A stretch of 64,000 nucleotides of DNA from Paenibacillus sp. H1-7 (GTDB taxonomy: Bacteria > Bacillota > Bacilli > Paenibacillales > NBRC-103111): assembly GCF_022354825.1 (NCBI RefSeq), contig NZ_CP031168.1, forward strand, positions 7,554,501 through 7,618,500. The letters run 5' to 3'. The notes beneath the pieces were generated by a model, which did not search any database, was not told where the DNA came from, and saw nothing but the letters and a program-made list of their open reading frames with translations. The translations under genes were made by a program, and so were the position numbers. How positions within the stretch are numbered: position 1 is the stretch's first letter; each line of letters starts with the position of its first letter. This document shows positions 52,684-61,522 of the stretch, piece after piece.

Positions 52684-52703
52684 ATCCCGCTTCACAGCGG
52701 GAT
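52684..52703 (-). terminator. Terminator overlapping the response regulator stop
   Basis: ATCCCGCT-GTGA-AGCGGGAT followed by TTTTTATTT; the TGA stop codon is in the loop. It separates the sensor pair from the transporter genes. Confidence 0.88.
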
Positions 52704-54281
52704 AAACTCAATACCGAGACGCTTGCGAAACTCCGTCGGCGTCTCGCCGGTATATTTGCGGTAAATTTGGCTGAAGTACCGCGAATCCTGATACCCTACG
52801 CTGACCGCGACTTCATAGATTTTGAGCTTCGGATTCACCAGCAGCTCCTTCGCTTTCTGTACGCGCACGTTCGTCAAATATTCAAGGAAGCTGCTTCCTA
52901 CATGCTGCTTGAACAGCCGGCTGAAATGGCTTTCGCTCATATGATGGCGATCGGCGATTTCCTGCAATGTAATGTCCTCGCTGTAGTGCTGGCGAATGAA
53001 AGCCTCGATCTGCTCGAAGCCTCCGCCGTCCCGGCCTTGTCCCTTGTACCGCCGCTGCCATTCGATCAGCATCCCGCGCAGCCTCGTTAATTGCCGATCG
53101 GGAGACTCGGACTCCTCGAGGGGGGACAACAGCAGCTGCGGGTCCAGGCCGATATGCTTCAGCTCCTCGTCTTTAAGCAGACTGGAATACAACGCGACAA
53201 GCCATTCAAAAAATCGTGAGCGCTCCTGTATGTCCTGGCTCAGCTGCAGCAGCCAATGGGACTTCCAGCGGGCTATGTGTTCTTCAATCGACTCCTGCGT
53301 CCCGCGTTTAATTAATTCAGTTAACGATATGTCTATCGGAGAAGGAGCTGCCGTAATCAACGAAGGTGATTCCCTATCCAGCTCATCGTACCATACCAGC
53401 GGGCTCCCTCCGCTCCAGAGCGTGCCGTAAATCGCTTGCAGCGCTTCCTCATAAGCTTGAGCAATCGTTGCCGCTCCATCGTGCAGGGTGCTGACGCCAA
53501 CGGAAACGTGCCCTTCCCACATCCGGGCCAAATCGGTCAGTAGGCTGAGAACCGGAGTCATATCCGTCCGCTCTGTCGACCGGTTGGCCAGAAGAGCATA
53601 GACGGATTTTCCGATTCTCACCATCGGGAACGATGTCAGCCTTTCCACCGCGGCCGAAGCGGTCAGCCATTGCTCCGTACGGCTCGTCTTCGCCCGCTCC
53701 GCTTCGGGGATAGCCGCATTCAACAGCACAATACGGTAAGCTCCGACCGTCTTGTTATCCTGAAGGCAATATTCCTCGAACAGCTCGAATTCAAAAGTGC
53801 CCGCATGCTCCAGCATCATATCGTACAGCAGCTTTTCCATAATAAACGGTTGTCCTATCACCAGGCTTAACTCCAGACGCTCCGATTGCTCGCGGTTAGC
53901 CCGCTCCTCATCCAGCTTGGCCTTGATTCGGCCGAACACTTCCATGAGCTCGTCCGGATTCGTCGGTTTCAGTATAAAATCCGCAGCCCCGAGCTTAATC
54001 GCCTTCTGCGCGATAACAAAATCGTCAAACCCGGTCAAAAATACGATCTTCAGCTTCGGCAGCCGCTCTGTGATCCGCTGAGCCAATTCAATTCCGCTTA
54101 GCCCCGGCATGCGAATGTCGGACAGCAAAATATCGGGCTGCAAGCTCTCAATCCGTTCCAATGCGGTAATTCCGTCGCCGGCTTCCCCTACCAGCTCGCA
54201 GCCGACCTGCTCCCATGGGATGGTCTGCTTTAACCCTTCCCGTACCAGCCATTCATCCTCCACAATCATCACTTTATACAT
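52692..54281 (-). CDS. YesN-type response regulator with AraC HTH
   Basis: A 529-residue response regulator. The receiver domain (1-125) has acidic residues in VEDEW (7-11), the phospho-acceptor Asp in LLSDIRMPG (about 55) and the conserved Lys in LKPTN (about 104). A middle region of unknown fold is followed by two AraC helix-turn-helices (about 430-525, LQEIADRHHMSESHFSRLFK). It is activated by the overlapping histidine kinase gene and probably turns on the binding-protein promoter. It overlaps the kinase gene by 8 nt. Confidence 0.92.
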   Translation of the reverse strand: MYKVMIVEDEWLVREGLKQTIPWEQVGCELVGEAGDGITALERIESLQPDILLSDIRMPGLSGIELAQRITERLPKLKIVFLTGFDDFVIAQKAIKLGAADFILKPTNPDELMEVFGRIKAKLDEERANREQSERLELSLVIGQPFIMEKLLYDMMLEHAGTFEFELFEEYCLQDNKTVGAYRIVLLNAAIPEAERAKTSRTEQWLTASAAVERLTSFPMVRIGKSVYALLANRSTERTDMTPVLSLLTDLARMWEGHVSVGVSTLHDGAATIAQAYEEALQAIYGTLWSGGSPLVWYDELDRESPSLITAAPSPIDISLTELIKRGTQESIEEHIARWKSHWLLQLSQDIQERSRFFEWLVALYSSLLKDEELKHIGLDPQLLLSPLEESESPDRQLTRLRGMLIEWQRRYKGQGRDGGGFEQIEAFIRQHYSEDITLQEIADRHHMSESHFSRLFKQHVGSSFLEYLTNVRVQKAKELLVNPKLKIYEVAVSVGYQDSRYFSQIYRKYTGETPTEFRKRLGIEFIPL

Positions 54282-56094
54282 GGGTTTCCCCTCCTGGTGT
54301 CTCCATTGCCGGTATGTTGATCGTTATTATCGTGCCTGATTGCGCTTCGCTCTCGATCGAGAACCAGCCCTGCTCGCCAAAATACAGCTGTATTCTCTTA
54401 ATTAAGTTTTCCAGCCCGATCCCTGTCTTTTGCTCGTTTGACGATGCGAAGCTCCCGGCCTTCATACGCTCCAATATGTCTTCGGGCATTCCGACTCCAT
54501 TATCCCTTACGTGAAAAATAACCCGGTCGCCTTCAAGCAATCCTTGGATATGAAGTATGCCTTTGCCCGGCTTCATTTCAAGCCCGTGGGTAATCGCATT
54601 TTCTACCACGGGCTGCAGCAGCAGCTTCAGCGTATACAGCCGTTCCACTTCCGGCGCGATATCGATTATCGCTTCAAACTTGTCGCCGTAGCGCATTTTT
54701 TGAATAAATAAATAATTGCGGATTTGCTGCATATCCTCGCGAATAGTGATAAAAGGGTTCCCTTTGCGGATGCTGAACCGGAGAAGCTCTCCTAGCGAGA
54801 TCGCCGTCCGGCTGATGTCGTCGAGCTTATGAATCCGGGCCATCCAATTGATCGAATCCAGCGCATTGTATAGAAAATGCGGGTTAAATTGAGCCTGAAT
54901 CGCTTTAATCTCCGCCTGCTGAACCATCAGCTGCTTATGATACACCTCATCGATCAGCTGCTTGATCCGTTGGACCATAGCGTTAAAGCTCCGGCCAAGC
55001 TGCCCTACCTCATCTCTATATTTGGAGGTAAAGGAAACATTCAAATTGCCGCTCTCCACTAAGTACATTAACGACTTCAGCTTTCTTAGCGGACCTGTTA
55101 TCGTGACGGACAACACAAACGCAAGCCAGCATGTAACGAGAACGCCGATGGCCATTACCCAGAAGGTCAAGTCGCGGATGCTCGTGCTTTCTTTGGTCAA
55201 CACCGCAGTAGGAACCACGCTAATTAGCTTGAAGCCGGTGCTCTCGGATGTATCGTATATAACCATGGACGGCGCTCCGCCGCCTTCCGACCCTTGCTTG
55301 AAGAACCCTTTACTTCCCGAAAGCACTGCATTCACATAAGGCTCCGCCAGCTTCGTCCCGACTTTATGCTTGGAGGGAGTGCTGGAAATAATATAGCCGT
55401 TGCGGTCAAGAAGGAATACTTGTCCGCCTTCAGCCAATCGCGCTTTGTTATATTTGTCCGCTAAACCGCTTTCCATAATGTCGATAACGATATACCCCAG
55501 CTGCTGATTGGTGTTGATGTTCTTCAGCATTCGGCCGCTGCTCAGCACGATGCCGAAATCGTCGGTTTTTTTCATACTGTAGTGGGTATCCCAGACGACA
55601 TTGCCGTCGGCGAATCTCATTTTGCGAAACAAGCCCCAATTGGGGTTGTAATCGTCGTATTGACCTGGAAGCAAATCCCCTGAGAAATACCGGTCTCCGT
55701 TCTCGCCGAGCAAATAGATCGCGATTTCCCAGCCTTTGAATCCTAAAAACGTTTCCAAAATGTCGCCTATCCGCTTTTGATCCTGATGCTTTTCCGCAAG
55801 CGGACGGTTAGGGTCCTTAGCCAGCACCTCTTGGATTTCGCGATTGCTGTACACATACATCGACAGCTGTTCGATATCTTTGACAAAATAGCTCATGCTG
55901 TAATTGACTTGAGACAAGTTTTCCAGTATGGTCCTGCATACCTGATCCCGGACGACCTGTGACGATTTGTAATACGAAAAGGCACCCAACACCGCTAGCG
56001 GCACTACGGCCAAGGGTAAAAATAACAGCAGCAATCTCTTCTGCAGGCTTGCGCCAAGTAAAGCGCCGCGCAGCTTGTGGATACCGGACTTCAC
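54274..56094 (-). CDS. YesM-type sensor histidine kinase
   Basis: A 606-residue membrane kinase with two membrane helices (about 20-42 and 300-322) flanking an extracellular Cache-like sensor. HAMP (about 325-380), the His_kinase domain with phospho-acceptor His in FNPHFLYNALDSINW (about 408) and a HATPase domain (VENAITHG, DNGVGMP, GIGLENL) follow. The extracellular domain may read the loaded AfuA-like binding protein or the free solute. GTG start with AAAGGAG about 9 nt away. Operon with the response regulator. Confidence 0.92.
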   Translation of the reverse strand: MKSGIHKLRGALLGASLQKRLLLLFLPLAVVPLAVLGAFSYYKSSQVVRDQVCRTILENLSQVNYSMSYFVKDIEQLSMYVYSNREIQEVLAKDPNRPLAEKHQDQKRIGDILETFLGFKGWEIAIYLLGENGDRYFSGDLLPGQYDDYNPNWGLFRKMRFADGNVVWDTHYSMKKTDDFGIVLSSGRMLKNINTNQQLGYIVIDIMESGLADKYNKARLAEGGQVFLLDRNGYIISSTPSKHKVGTKLAEPYVNAVLSGSKGFFKQGSEGGGAPSMVIYDTSESTGFKLISVVPTAVLTKESTSIRDLTFWVMAIGVLVTCWLAFVLSVTITGPLRKLKSLMYLVESGNLNVSFTSKYRDEVGQLGRSFNAMVQRIKQLIDEVYHKQLMVQQAEIKAIQAQFNPHFLYNALDSINWMARIHKLDDISRTAISLGELLRFSIRKGNPFITIREDMQQIRNYLFIQKMRYGDKFEAIIDIAPEVERLYTLKLLLQPVVENAITHGLEMKPGKGILHIQGLLEGDRVIFHVRDNGVGMPEDILERMKAGSFASSNEQKTGIGLENLIKRIQLYFGEQGWFSIESEAQSGTIITINIPAMETPGGETHV

Positions 56095-56290
56095 TCAGGT
56101 TCACTCCTTTAGCTGTATCGTTCATGTTGCAATGACGTCCTGAATACGGTTTCATTTCGCCGAACTTTATTAAACATCAATTTATTATTAACTTGCCTGC
56201 CTGTCAATAAAGAAGATGCTATCCCAGCATTTACCGCAAATAAAAAAAATGGACTTCGAGATATATCGAAGCTCTATTTCATAGGGGAAA

Positions 56291-56650
56291 TCATGATTTA
56301 AGGACCTCAATAACATCTGAAAAGTTGAATAGCTGCCAATCTCCCTTTGCTTCTATCTTAACGAGGTATTGATCCAGCAGTCCGGGGTAATTATCCAGTC
56401 CCGTGACGATTCCCGTTATATTTCTAGTTTCATGCTCACCATAAACCCTTACACAGACTTCAACTGCCTTTGCCTTGGAATCCCTCAGTCGCCTAAACAT
56501 TTCCTGCTGCTCTTCTTCGGTCAGCACTGGCTTTCTCCATTTTTCATCCTGATCATAATAAAATACATTCTCTTCACGATACTCTGGAAGCATCATACCG
56601 GAAGATTCCCTGATTACGTTTGCTTCTGAAGTCCATTTGGCTGGTTTCAT
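56291..56650 (-). CDS. YolD-like protein under SOS control
   Basis: A 119-residue protein with the YolD-like pattern: an N-terminal MLPEYRE stretch, a helix EEEQQEMFRRL (about 47) and a small beta domain with TGIVTGLDNY (about 80) ending INFSD-like FNFSDVIEVL. YolD-like proteins often accompany Y-family polymerases in Bacillales, but none is adjacent here. AGGAGG is upstream of the ATG. A LexA box lies in the promoter spacer, so DNA-damage induction is expected. Confidence 0.8.
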   Translation of the reverse strand: MKPAKWTSEANVIRESSGMMLPEYREENVFYYDQDEKWRKPVLTEEEQQEMFRRLRDSKAKAVEVCVRVYGEHETRNITGIVTGLDNYPGLLDQYLVKIEAKGDWQLFNFSDVIEVLKS

Positions 56651-56681
56651 GACTTCCTCCTCATTGAAATTCGATACTACT

Positions 56682-56710
56682 AATATACGAACAAACGTTC
56701 TATTTTTCAA
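56682..56710 (-). promoter_or_regulatory. SOS promoter with LexA box
   Basis: -35 TTGAAA (56705-56710), 17-bp spacer, -10 TATATT (56682-56687). The spacer contains AGAACGTTTGTTCG (56688-56701), which fits the Bacillus LexA/DinR consensus CGAACRNRYGTTYC on the plus strand with a perfect GAAC-n4-GTTC core. Confidence 0.85.
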
Positions 56711-56714
56711 GTAT

Positions 56715-56747
56715 AAAAAAAAGCCCAGATTTATTCATCTGAGCTTT
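56715..56747 (-). terminator. Terminator of the sulfite-oxidase-like gene
   Basis: AAAGCTCAGAT pairs with AATCTGGGCTTT on the minus strand and runs into eight T, 10 bp past the stop. Confidence 0.85.
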
Positions 56748-56757
56748 CCTTAGTAAC

Positions 56758-57342
56758 CTAGTCAAAATCGTACCTCTGCTCTTTGAACGGATCTCCATAC
56801 ATGTGATAGCCGTTCCGCTCCCAAAAGCCCGGCTTATCCTTCTCCATAAACTCAATGCCGCGAACCCATTTCGCGCTCTTCCAGAAATATAAATGCGGCA
56901 CGACCGCTCGTACCGGATAGCCATGATCAGGGGTCAGCGGCTGCCCGTTATGCTTCAGACCGAAGAATGAAGTATCCCGCATAAAGTCATCCAGCGGCAG
57001 ATTTGTCGTCCAGCCGTGCTCGGCGTGAAGCATGACGTATTGGGCTTCCGGCTTCAGCTTAACCCGTTTCAGGACCTCGCTGACTGCGATGCCCTCCCAC
57101 TCGTTATCGAGCTTGGACCAGGTCGTCACGCAATGAATGTCGTTCGTGAACTGCTTCCGCGGCAGCTCCATGAATTGGTCGTAGCTAAGAGTAACCTCTT
57201 CCTCCACAAGCCCGAACAGGCGAAAATCCCACTTGCTCAAATCGCTGTAATACGGCACGCTGCCGTAATGCAGAACCGGAAACCCCTGAGTCAAGGTTTG
57301 CCCCGGCGGTACTCGATGCTCAATGTCCTTCATCATACTCAT
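56758..57342 (-). CDS. Molybdopterin-dependent oxidoreductase, sulfite-oxidase-like (YuiH type)
   Basis: A 194-residue soluble protein covering one Oxidored_molyb domain. The molybdenum-ligating Cys is in DIHCVTTWSKLDN (about residue 73), with HAEHGWTTNLP (about 110) and GYPVRAVVPHLYFWKSAKW (about 145). It lacks haem and membrane domains, as in B. subtilis YuiH. The substrate is not known. The start is the ATG with GGAGG 10 nt upstream; a TTG two codons earlier is too close to the site. Confidence 0.88.
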   Translation of the reverse strand: MSMMKDIEHRVPPGQTLTQGFPVLHYGSVPYYSDLSKWDFRLFGLVEEEVTLSYDQFMELPRKQFTNDIHCVTTWSKLDNEWEGIAVSEVLKRVKLKPEAQYVMLHAEHGWTTNLPLDDFMRDTSFFGLKHNGQPLTPDHGYPVRAVVPHLYFWKSAKWVRGIEFMEKDKPGFWERNGYHMYGDPFKEQRYDFD

Positions 57343-57392
57343 AAGCAACCTGCCTCCTTCGACTGGCTGTAATAGATTCGTTTATTCCCTTA

Positions 57393-59582
57393 TTATGCCC
57401 GAACCGCTCGCCGTTCTTCCAGCTGAATATCGGACGTAGGGAAGCAGACCTCCACCGTCGTACCAACGTTTAATTGGCTGTAGATCGACATCGTCCCGCC
57501 GTGATGCTCGATGATTTTTTGGCTGATCATCAAGCCAAGGCCCGTTCCGCCCTCCTTGGTCGTAAAAAACGGCTCACCCAATCTCGGGAGCTTGTCTTCA
57601 GGTATACCGCAGCCTTCATCTATGATTTGCACTCGGGTAAAGCACTCGGAATCATCGGATAGATGGATCCGGATAACGCCTTCCTGATTCATCGCTTCGA
57701 TGCCGTTTTTAATAAAATTGATGAACACCTGCTTGATTTGATTCGGGTCGCAGTATACCGGGAACAAGTCGCCCTCCGCATCCAGCTGAATGTCGATGTT
57801 TTTCATGATGGCCTGCGTCCCTATTAGAGCCTGGACCTCCTCCAGCACTTCTTTCAAATTCATGCAGCGCAAATTGGTGGTCTGAGGCTTCGACAGCATC
57901 AACAGCTCGCTGACGATCAGCTCGATCCGCTCGAGCTCTTCCTTCATAATCGCCAAATACCTTGGAAATGAATGCTCCGAATACATCATCAGCTTCACGA
58001 AGCCCTTCAGAGCCGTCAGAGGATTGCGGATTTCATGAGCTACACCTGCGGCCAACTGCCCAACGACTGACAGCTTCTCCGACTGCCGCAGCAGCTCGTC
58101 CGTCTTCTTTTGATCGGTAATATCCTTTACTACGATGTAACAACCGACGATTTGCTGCCTGATAATGATTGGAGCAGGAGTAATTAACAGATTAATAAAT
58201 CGGCCGTTCTTGTGCTTAATGCTCAGGTCTTCGCGTTCGGTCATTTCCCCCTGCAAAAATTGCTCGTACCACGCCAAGGCGCGGATCAAATCGTCCGGGT
58301 GCAGCAATTCGGTAAAATGAAACTGAACCAGCTCCTGTGCGCTGTATCCCGATATGGTCTGTGCCGCCGGATTGGCGGATACGATGTAGCCTTGTCTGTC
58401 CAAGGAGATGATGCCGTCCGGGTTATACTTTTTCAAGGAAGTATACCTGTCGATCGTTTCTTCCAGCAGCTGCTGCATTTTTTGGCGTTCGGTAATGTCT
58501 TGCACGGTTCCGTGCATTTTGTAAGGCTTATTATGTAAATCGTATATTACGATTCCTTGAATATGTACGTATTTCTCGGTCGATTTGGATGTCAGGATAC
58601 GGCATTCAAGGTTATACGGCTGCCCTTCCCGCGCCCGTTTTATATTATAAAGCACCATGTCCAGGTCATCAGGATGGATATAGGTAACCAACTTTTCGAA
58701 TTTGCCGCAGAATACTTCGGGCTCGATGTCGCAAATACGCATCAGCTCTTCCGACCAAACCACATCGTTGGTGAGCAAATCCCATTCCCAGCTGCCGATG
58801 GATGCGATTTTTTGTGCCTCGGCCAAATTCCTTCTGCTATTTTCCAACGCCTGCTCGGTCTTAATGCGCTCGGAGATGTCGCGTCCTATGGCCAGAGTCG
58901 TTTCTACCTTGCCTTGTGCATCGCGGATAAATTTCATCGTGGTCTCGAACCAGACATAATGTCCGTCGGCATGGCGATAGCGGTAAGTGATCTTATCCGT
59001 ATCGCTGTACGTTCGCCCCATCAGGTAGGCCTTATCCTCGGGATGAACATAATCCAGGTGCTGCTTCCCGACTAGCTCCTCCGGATAGTAACCGAGCAAA
59101 TAGCGAACGGCAGGTGAGATGTACAGACAAACTCCCTCCGGCGAATTAAAAGAAATGATGTCCAGAGAGTGCTCGGTTATAACGGAATACAGCTGATTCG
59201 ACTGCCGCTGCCGGGTCATATCCGTAAAGTGAATATAGAAGCATTGAGGATTGCCTATCTCATCACGGATTAACGACATATGCTGCGAAATCCATACCGT
59301 TCGCCCGGATTTGTGCCAATAGCGAACTTCCAGGGAGCAGGAAGTGCTCCCTCCCTCCAGCATGTCCTGAACAAGCTGATCGGCAATTAACAGGTCCTCC
59401 CGGCGGGCTATCGTTCGATAATCCAACGAACTAAGCTCATCCTCATCATATCCGAGCATGTTGCACAGTGCCCGGTTCACCTTGGCCCATTCACCATGGA
59501 CGGATGCAATAGCGATACCGATAGGTGCATGCAAGAACGCATTTGCATAAAAAGAAGGGTGATCCGGATGCAATGAATACAT
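57393..59582 (-). CDS. Multi-PAS histidine kinase, sporulation-kinase type
   Basis: A 729-residue soluble kinase with four PAS/PAC units (about 10-130, 130-250, 265-375, 380-500), a HisKA domain with His in AAGVAHEIRNPLTALKGF (about 518) and HATPase motifs (NFIKNGIEAM, DEGCGIPE, GTGLGLMIS). There are no membrane helices, so it senses a cytosolic signal. No response regulator gene is adjacent. This layout matches KinA/KinE-type kinases feeding the Spo0 phosphorelay, which is inference. AAGGAGG is about 12 nt from the ATG. Confidence 0.9.
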   Translation of the reverse strand: MYSLHPDHPSFYANAFLHAPIGIAIASVHGEWAKVNRALCNMLGYDEDELSSLDYRTIARREDLLIADQLVQDMLEGGSTSCSLEVRYWHKSGRTVWISQHMSLIRDEIGNPQCFYIHFTDMTRQRQSNQLYSVITEHSLDIISFNSPEGVCLYISPAVRYLLGYYPEELVGKQHLDYVHPEDKAYLMGRTYSDTDKITYRYRHADGHYVWFETTMKFIRDAQGKVETTLAIGRDISERIKTEQALENSRRNLAEAQKIASIGSWEWDLLTNDVVWSEELMRICDIEPEVFCGKFEKLVTYIHPDDLDMVLYNIKRAREGQPYNLECRILTSKSTEKYVHIQGIVIYDLHNKPYKMHGTVQDITERQKMQQLLEETIDRYTSLKKYNPDGIISLDRQGYIVSANPAAQTISGYSAQELVQFHFTELLHPDDLIRALAWYEQFLQGEMTEREDLSIKHKNGRFINLLITPAPIIIRQQIVGCYIVVKDITDQKKTDELLRQSEKLSVVGQLAAGVAHEIRNPLTALKGFVKLMMYSEHSFPRYLAIMKEELERIELIVSELLMLSKPQTTNLRCMNLKEVLEEVQALIGTQAIMKNIDIQLDAEGDLFPVYCDPNQIKQVFINFIKNGIEAMNQEGVIRIHLSDDSECFTRVQIIDEGCGIPEDKLPRLGEPFFTTKEGGTGLGLMISQKIIEHHGGTMSIYSQLNVGTTVEVCFPTSDIQLEERRAVRA

Positions 59583-59642
59583 AAAGCATGACGCCTCCTT
59601 AGCTTATCCAACAGTTACCAGTAATCGGTATTCGAAATGCGG

Positions 59643-60611
59643 TCATTGCGTATGTAAGTTTAACCTTTCTACCAGCTTATGAGAAGGAAGCGTCAGATCC
59701 GCTTTTATCGTGCAAGACAAAGGCTCGCTCAAGCTATCGAGAAAATGAGCGATCACGCCGGCAAAGCCGCGCCGATGAAGAATCGTATCCCAGCTGCCGA
59801 ATCCGCCTGCCCTCGGCTGAGCCTCTTTCTCCATCCATACGGCCGATTCCATATTGACCACCTCGGCCGAACGCCCGGCTCCATGCAGCTCGAGCTTCTC
59901 CAAGTCCGCTCCTGCACGCCGCGACATGCTGAATTGCCCCGTTCGAGCAATCTCCACTGCCCCGCCTTCGGCTCCCGCTCCAGCTCCGTCAAACACGAGG
60001 CTCCCGGAGCCCAAAATCAGCCTGCCTTCCTCGTCGGCCTGCTCAACGTAATGCAAATCCTTATACGAAGTGCCGCCCAGCCACAGCAGCAGATCGAGCA
60101 TATGGATCAGGTCGTCGTACAGCGTATGCTTGGCGCTATGCAGCTGCAGCTTGGTCCGGTGCTTGACGACCGTGCACAGGTCGAAGCCCCCTGCCTCCTC
60201 GACCCATCGTTTGGCCTGCTGATACAGCGGCGCAAAACGGCGGTTGAAGCCTACCGCAAGCAGCAGTCCCCGCTCCAGCGCGAGCTGCGCCATAGCCTCG
60301 GACTCCCTGTAGTCGTACGATAACGGCTTGTCCACATAAACGGGAACACCATGACGCAAGCAGTCCATGACAATCTCATAGTGAGTTTCCGTAGGGCTAT
60401 GAACGAACACCGCGTCGGGCTCTTCCGCCAGTAATGCTGTCAATGTATCGTATCTTCCTTTGATCCGGTACTGGTCCGCCACCGCCTCCACGGTAGACAG
60501 CCTCCGGCTGCAAAGCCCTACTATATCCACACGGCTGTCGGCGGACAGCAGCGGCAAGTATACTTTTTGCGCTATATCGCCGAGCCCGATGATGCCTATA
60601 CGTCTCTTCAA
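59643..60611 (-). CDS. Gfo/Idh/MocA family oxidoreductase
   Basis: A 322-residue NAD(P)-dependent sugar or inositol dehydrogenase-like protein. The Rossmann motif IGIIGLGDIAQK (residues 5-16), the EKP-type motif seen as VYVDKPLSY (about 95) and the C-terminal domain with a possible catalytic His in LIHMLDLLLW (about 167) are present. Substrate unknown. TTG start with GAGGAGG 9 nt upstream. Single gene, opposite to the membrane protein gene. Confidence 0.85.
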   Translation of the reverse strand: MKRRIGIIGLGDIAQKVYLPLLSADSRVDIVGLCSRRLSTVEAVADQYRIKGRYDTLTALLAEEPDAVFVHSPTETHYEIVMDCLRHGVPVYVDKPLSYDYRESEAMAQLALERGLLLAVGFNRRFAPLYQQAKRWVEEAGGFDLCTVVKHRTKLQLHSAKHTLYDDLIHMLDLLLWLGGTSYKDLHYVEQADEEGRLILGSGSLVFDGAGAGAEGGAVEIARTGQFSMSRRAGADLEKLELHGAGRSAEVVNMESAVWMEKEAQPRAGGFGSWDTILHRRGFAGVIAHFLDSLSEPLSCTIKADLTLPSHKLVERLNLHTQ

Positions 60612-60788
60612 GCGGATGAACCTCCTCGGCTGTAGTAAATATTCGGTTCCGGCCGATGTCTCTACAAAAATTTGACATACCGGCGACTAGCAAAGCGCTT
60701 TAATTTGACATCGCCCTTATGGTAGAATAGGAATATTGCAAAATGTGTTCGCTTCATCATTTTTCTTTCCATCTGGGGGATGGCTAAC

Positions 60789-61352
60789 TTGTCGAAAAAA
60801 AACATATGGATGTTTGTAACTTCCATCATCCTTTTTGCCGTATTACTGGGACTATCGGCCCTGCTGCAGGAAGAAATGCTGATTTACGCGGCTAGTGCAG
60901 TGCCCATACTGATTGTTTTATTTTTGCCCGATGCCAAAAGATATCAATATATTCGCGGCCGCAACCGTAACGTCTCGATATATAAACAAGGCGACGGAGA
61001 AGAAGCGATTCTGGTCATTGCGTTTCAACCCGGCTTTCTGCGCTGGAAAACAGGCATGGCGTACTTCCATCTGAAAGACATTGCTTCCGAACCGCAGCAT
61101 GGAGGAGCCGCGCAGCAGAATGCAGCGACGATCCCCGTCCTCGCGTTTGACTTGTCGGCGCATCACCGCAAGACCGGCTGGATCGGTATTAATCTGACAC
61201 AGCTGGCGTCGAGAACCGCTAATATGTCCTTCACAACGGACGAAGTGAACCGTCTTGTCATTCCAATGAAAGACCTTGAGGAAACAGCGCTTACGATGAT
61301 GTCATCGTCGGCAACCGCTTCCCAAAACAAGAGTAAGAGCATCTCCGCATAA
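60789..61352 (+). CDS. Membrane protein of unknown function, 187 residues
   Basis: Two N-terminal membrane helices (about 7-25 and 31-48) are followed by a basic loop and a cytosolic domain of about 130 residues, beta-rich with an acidic helix near the end and a Ser/Thr tail. No family recognised. The start is placed at TTG, 9 nt after GGGGG; an ATG three codons earlier directly abuts the G-run and cannot use it. Single gene closed by a terminator. Confidence 0.65.
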   Translation: MSKKNIWMFVTSIILFAVLLGLSALLQEEMLIYAASAVPILIVLFLPDAKRYQYIRGRNRNVSIYKQGDGEEAILVIAFQPGFLRWKTGMAYFHLKDIASEPQHGGAAQQNAATIPVLAFDLSAHHRKTGWIGINLTQLASRTANMSFTTDEVNRLVIPMKDLEETALTMMSSSATASQNKSKSISA

Positions 61353-61377
61353 TTTCGGCATCATCCTTTGCCTTTCC

Positions 61378-61415
61378 TGCTGCCCGCGCTTCATGCGCGA
61401 GGCAGCATTTTATTT
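61378..61415 (+). terminator. Terminator of the membrane protein gene
   Basis: TGCTGCC-CGCGC pairs with GCGCG-AGGCAGCA around TTCAT, followed by TTTTATTTTAT. Confidence 0.82.
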
Positions 61416-61458
61416 TATACGACTCCCATGTAAGACGGCACCATGATGATATCCCGCG

Positions 61459-61483
61459 TTACTGTATTGCAGCAATACAGTAA
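61459..61483. repeat. Perfect 25-bp palindrome between convergent genes
   Basis: TTACTGTATTGC-A-GCAATACAGTAA, 12-bp arms and a one-base centre. No T-run on either side. It looks like an operator or a cruciform rather than a terminator. Confidence 0.8.
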
Positions 61484-61522
61484 TTTAGCTAGAGAGAATG
61501 TCCGAGATATCCGTCATCAAGC

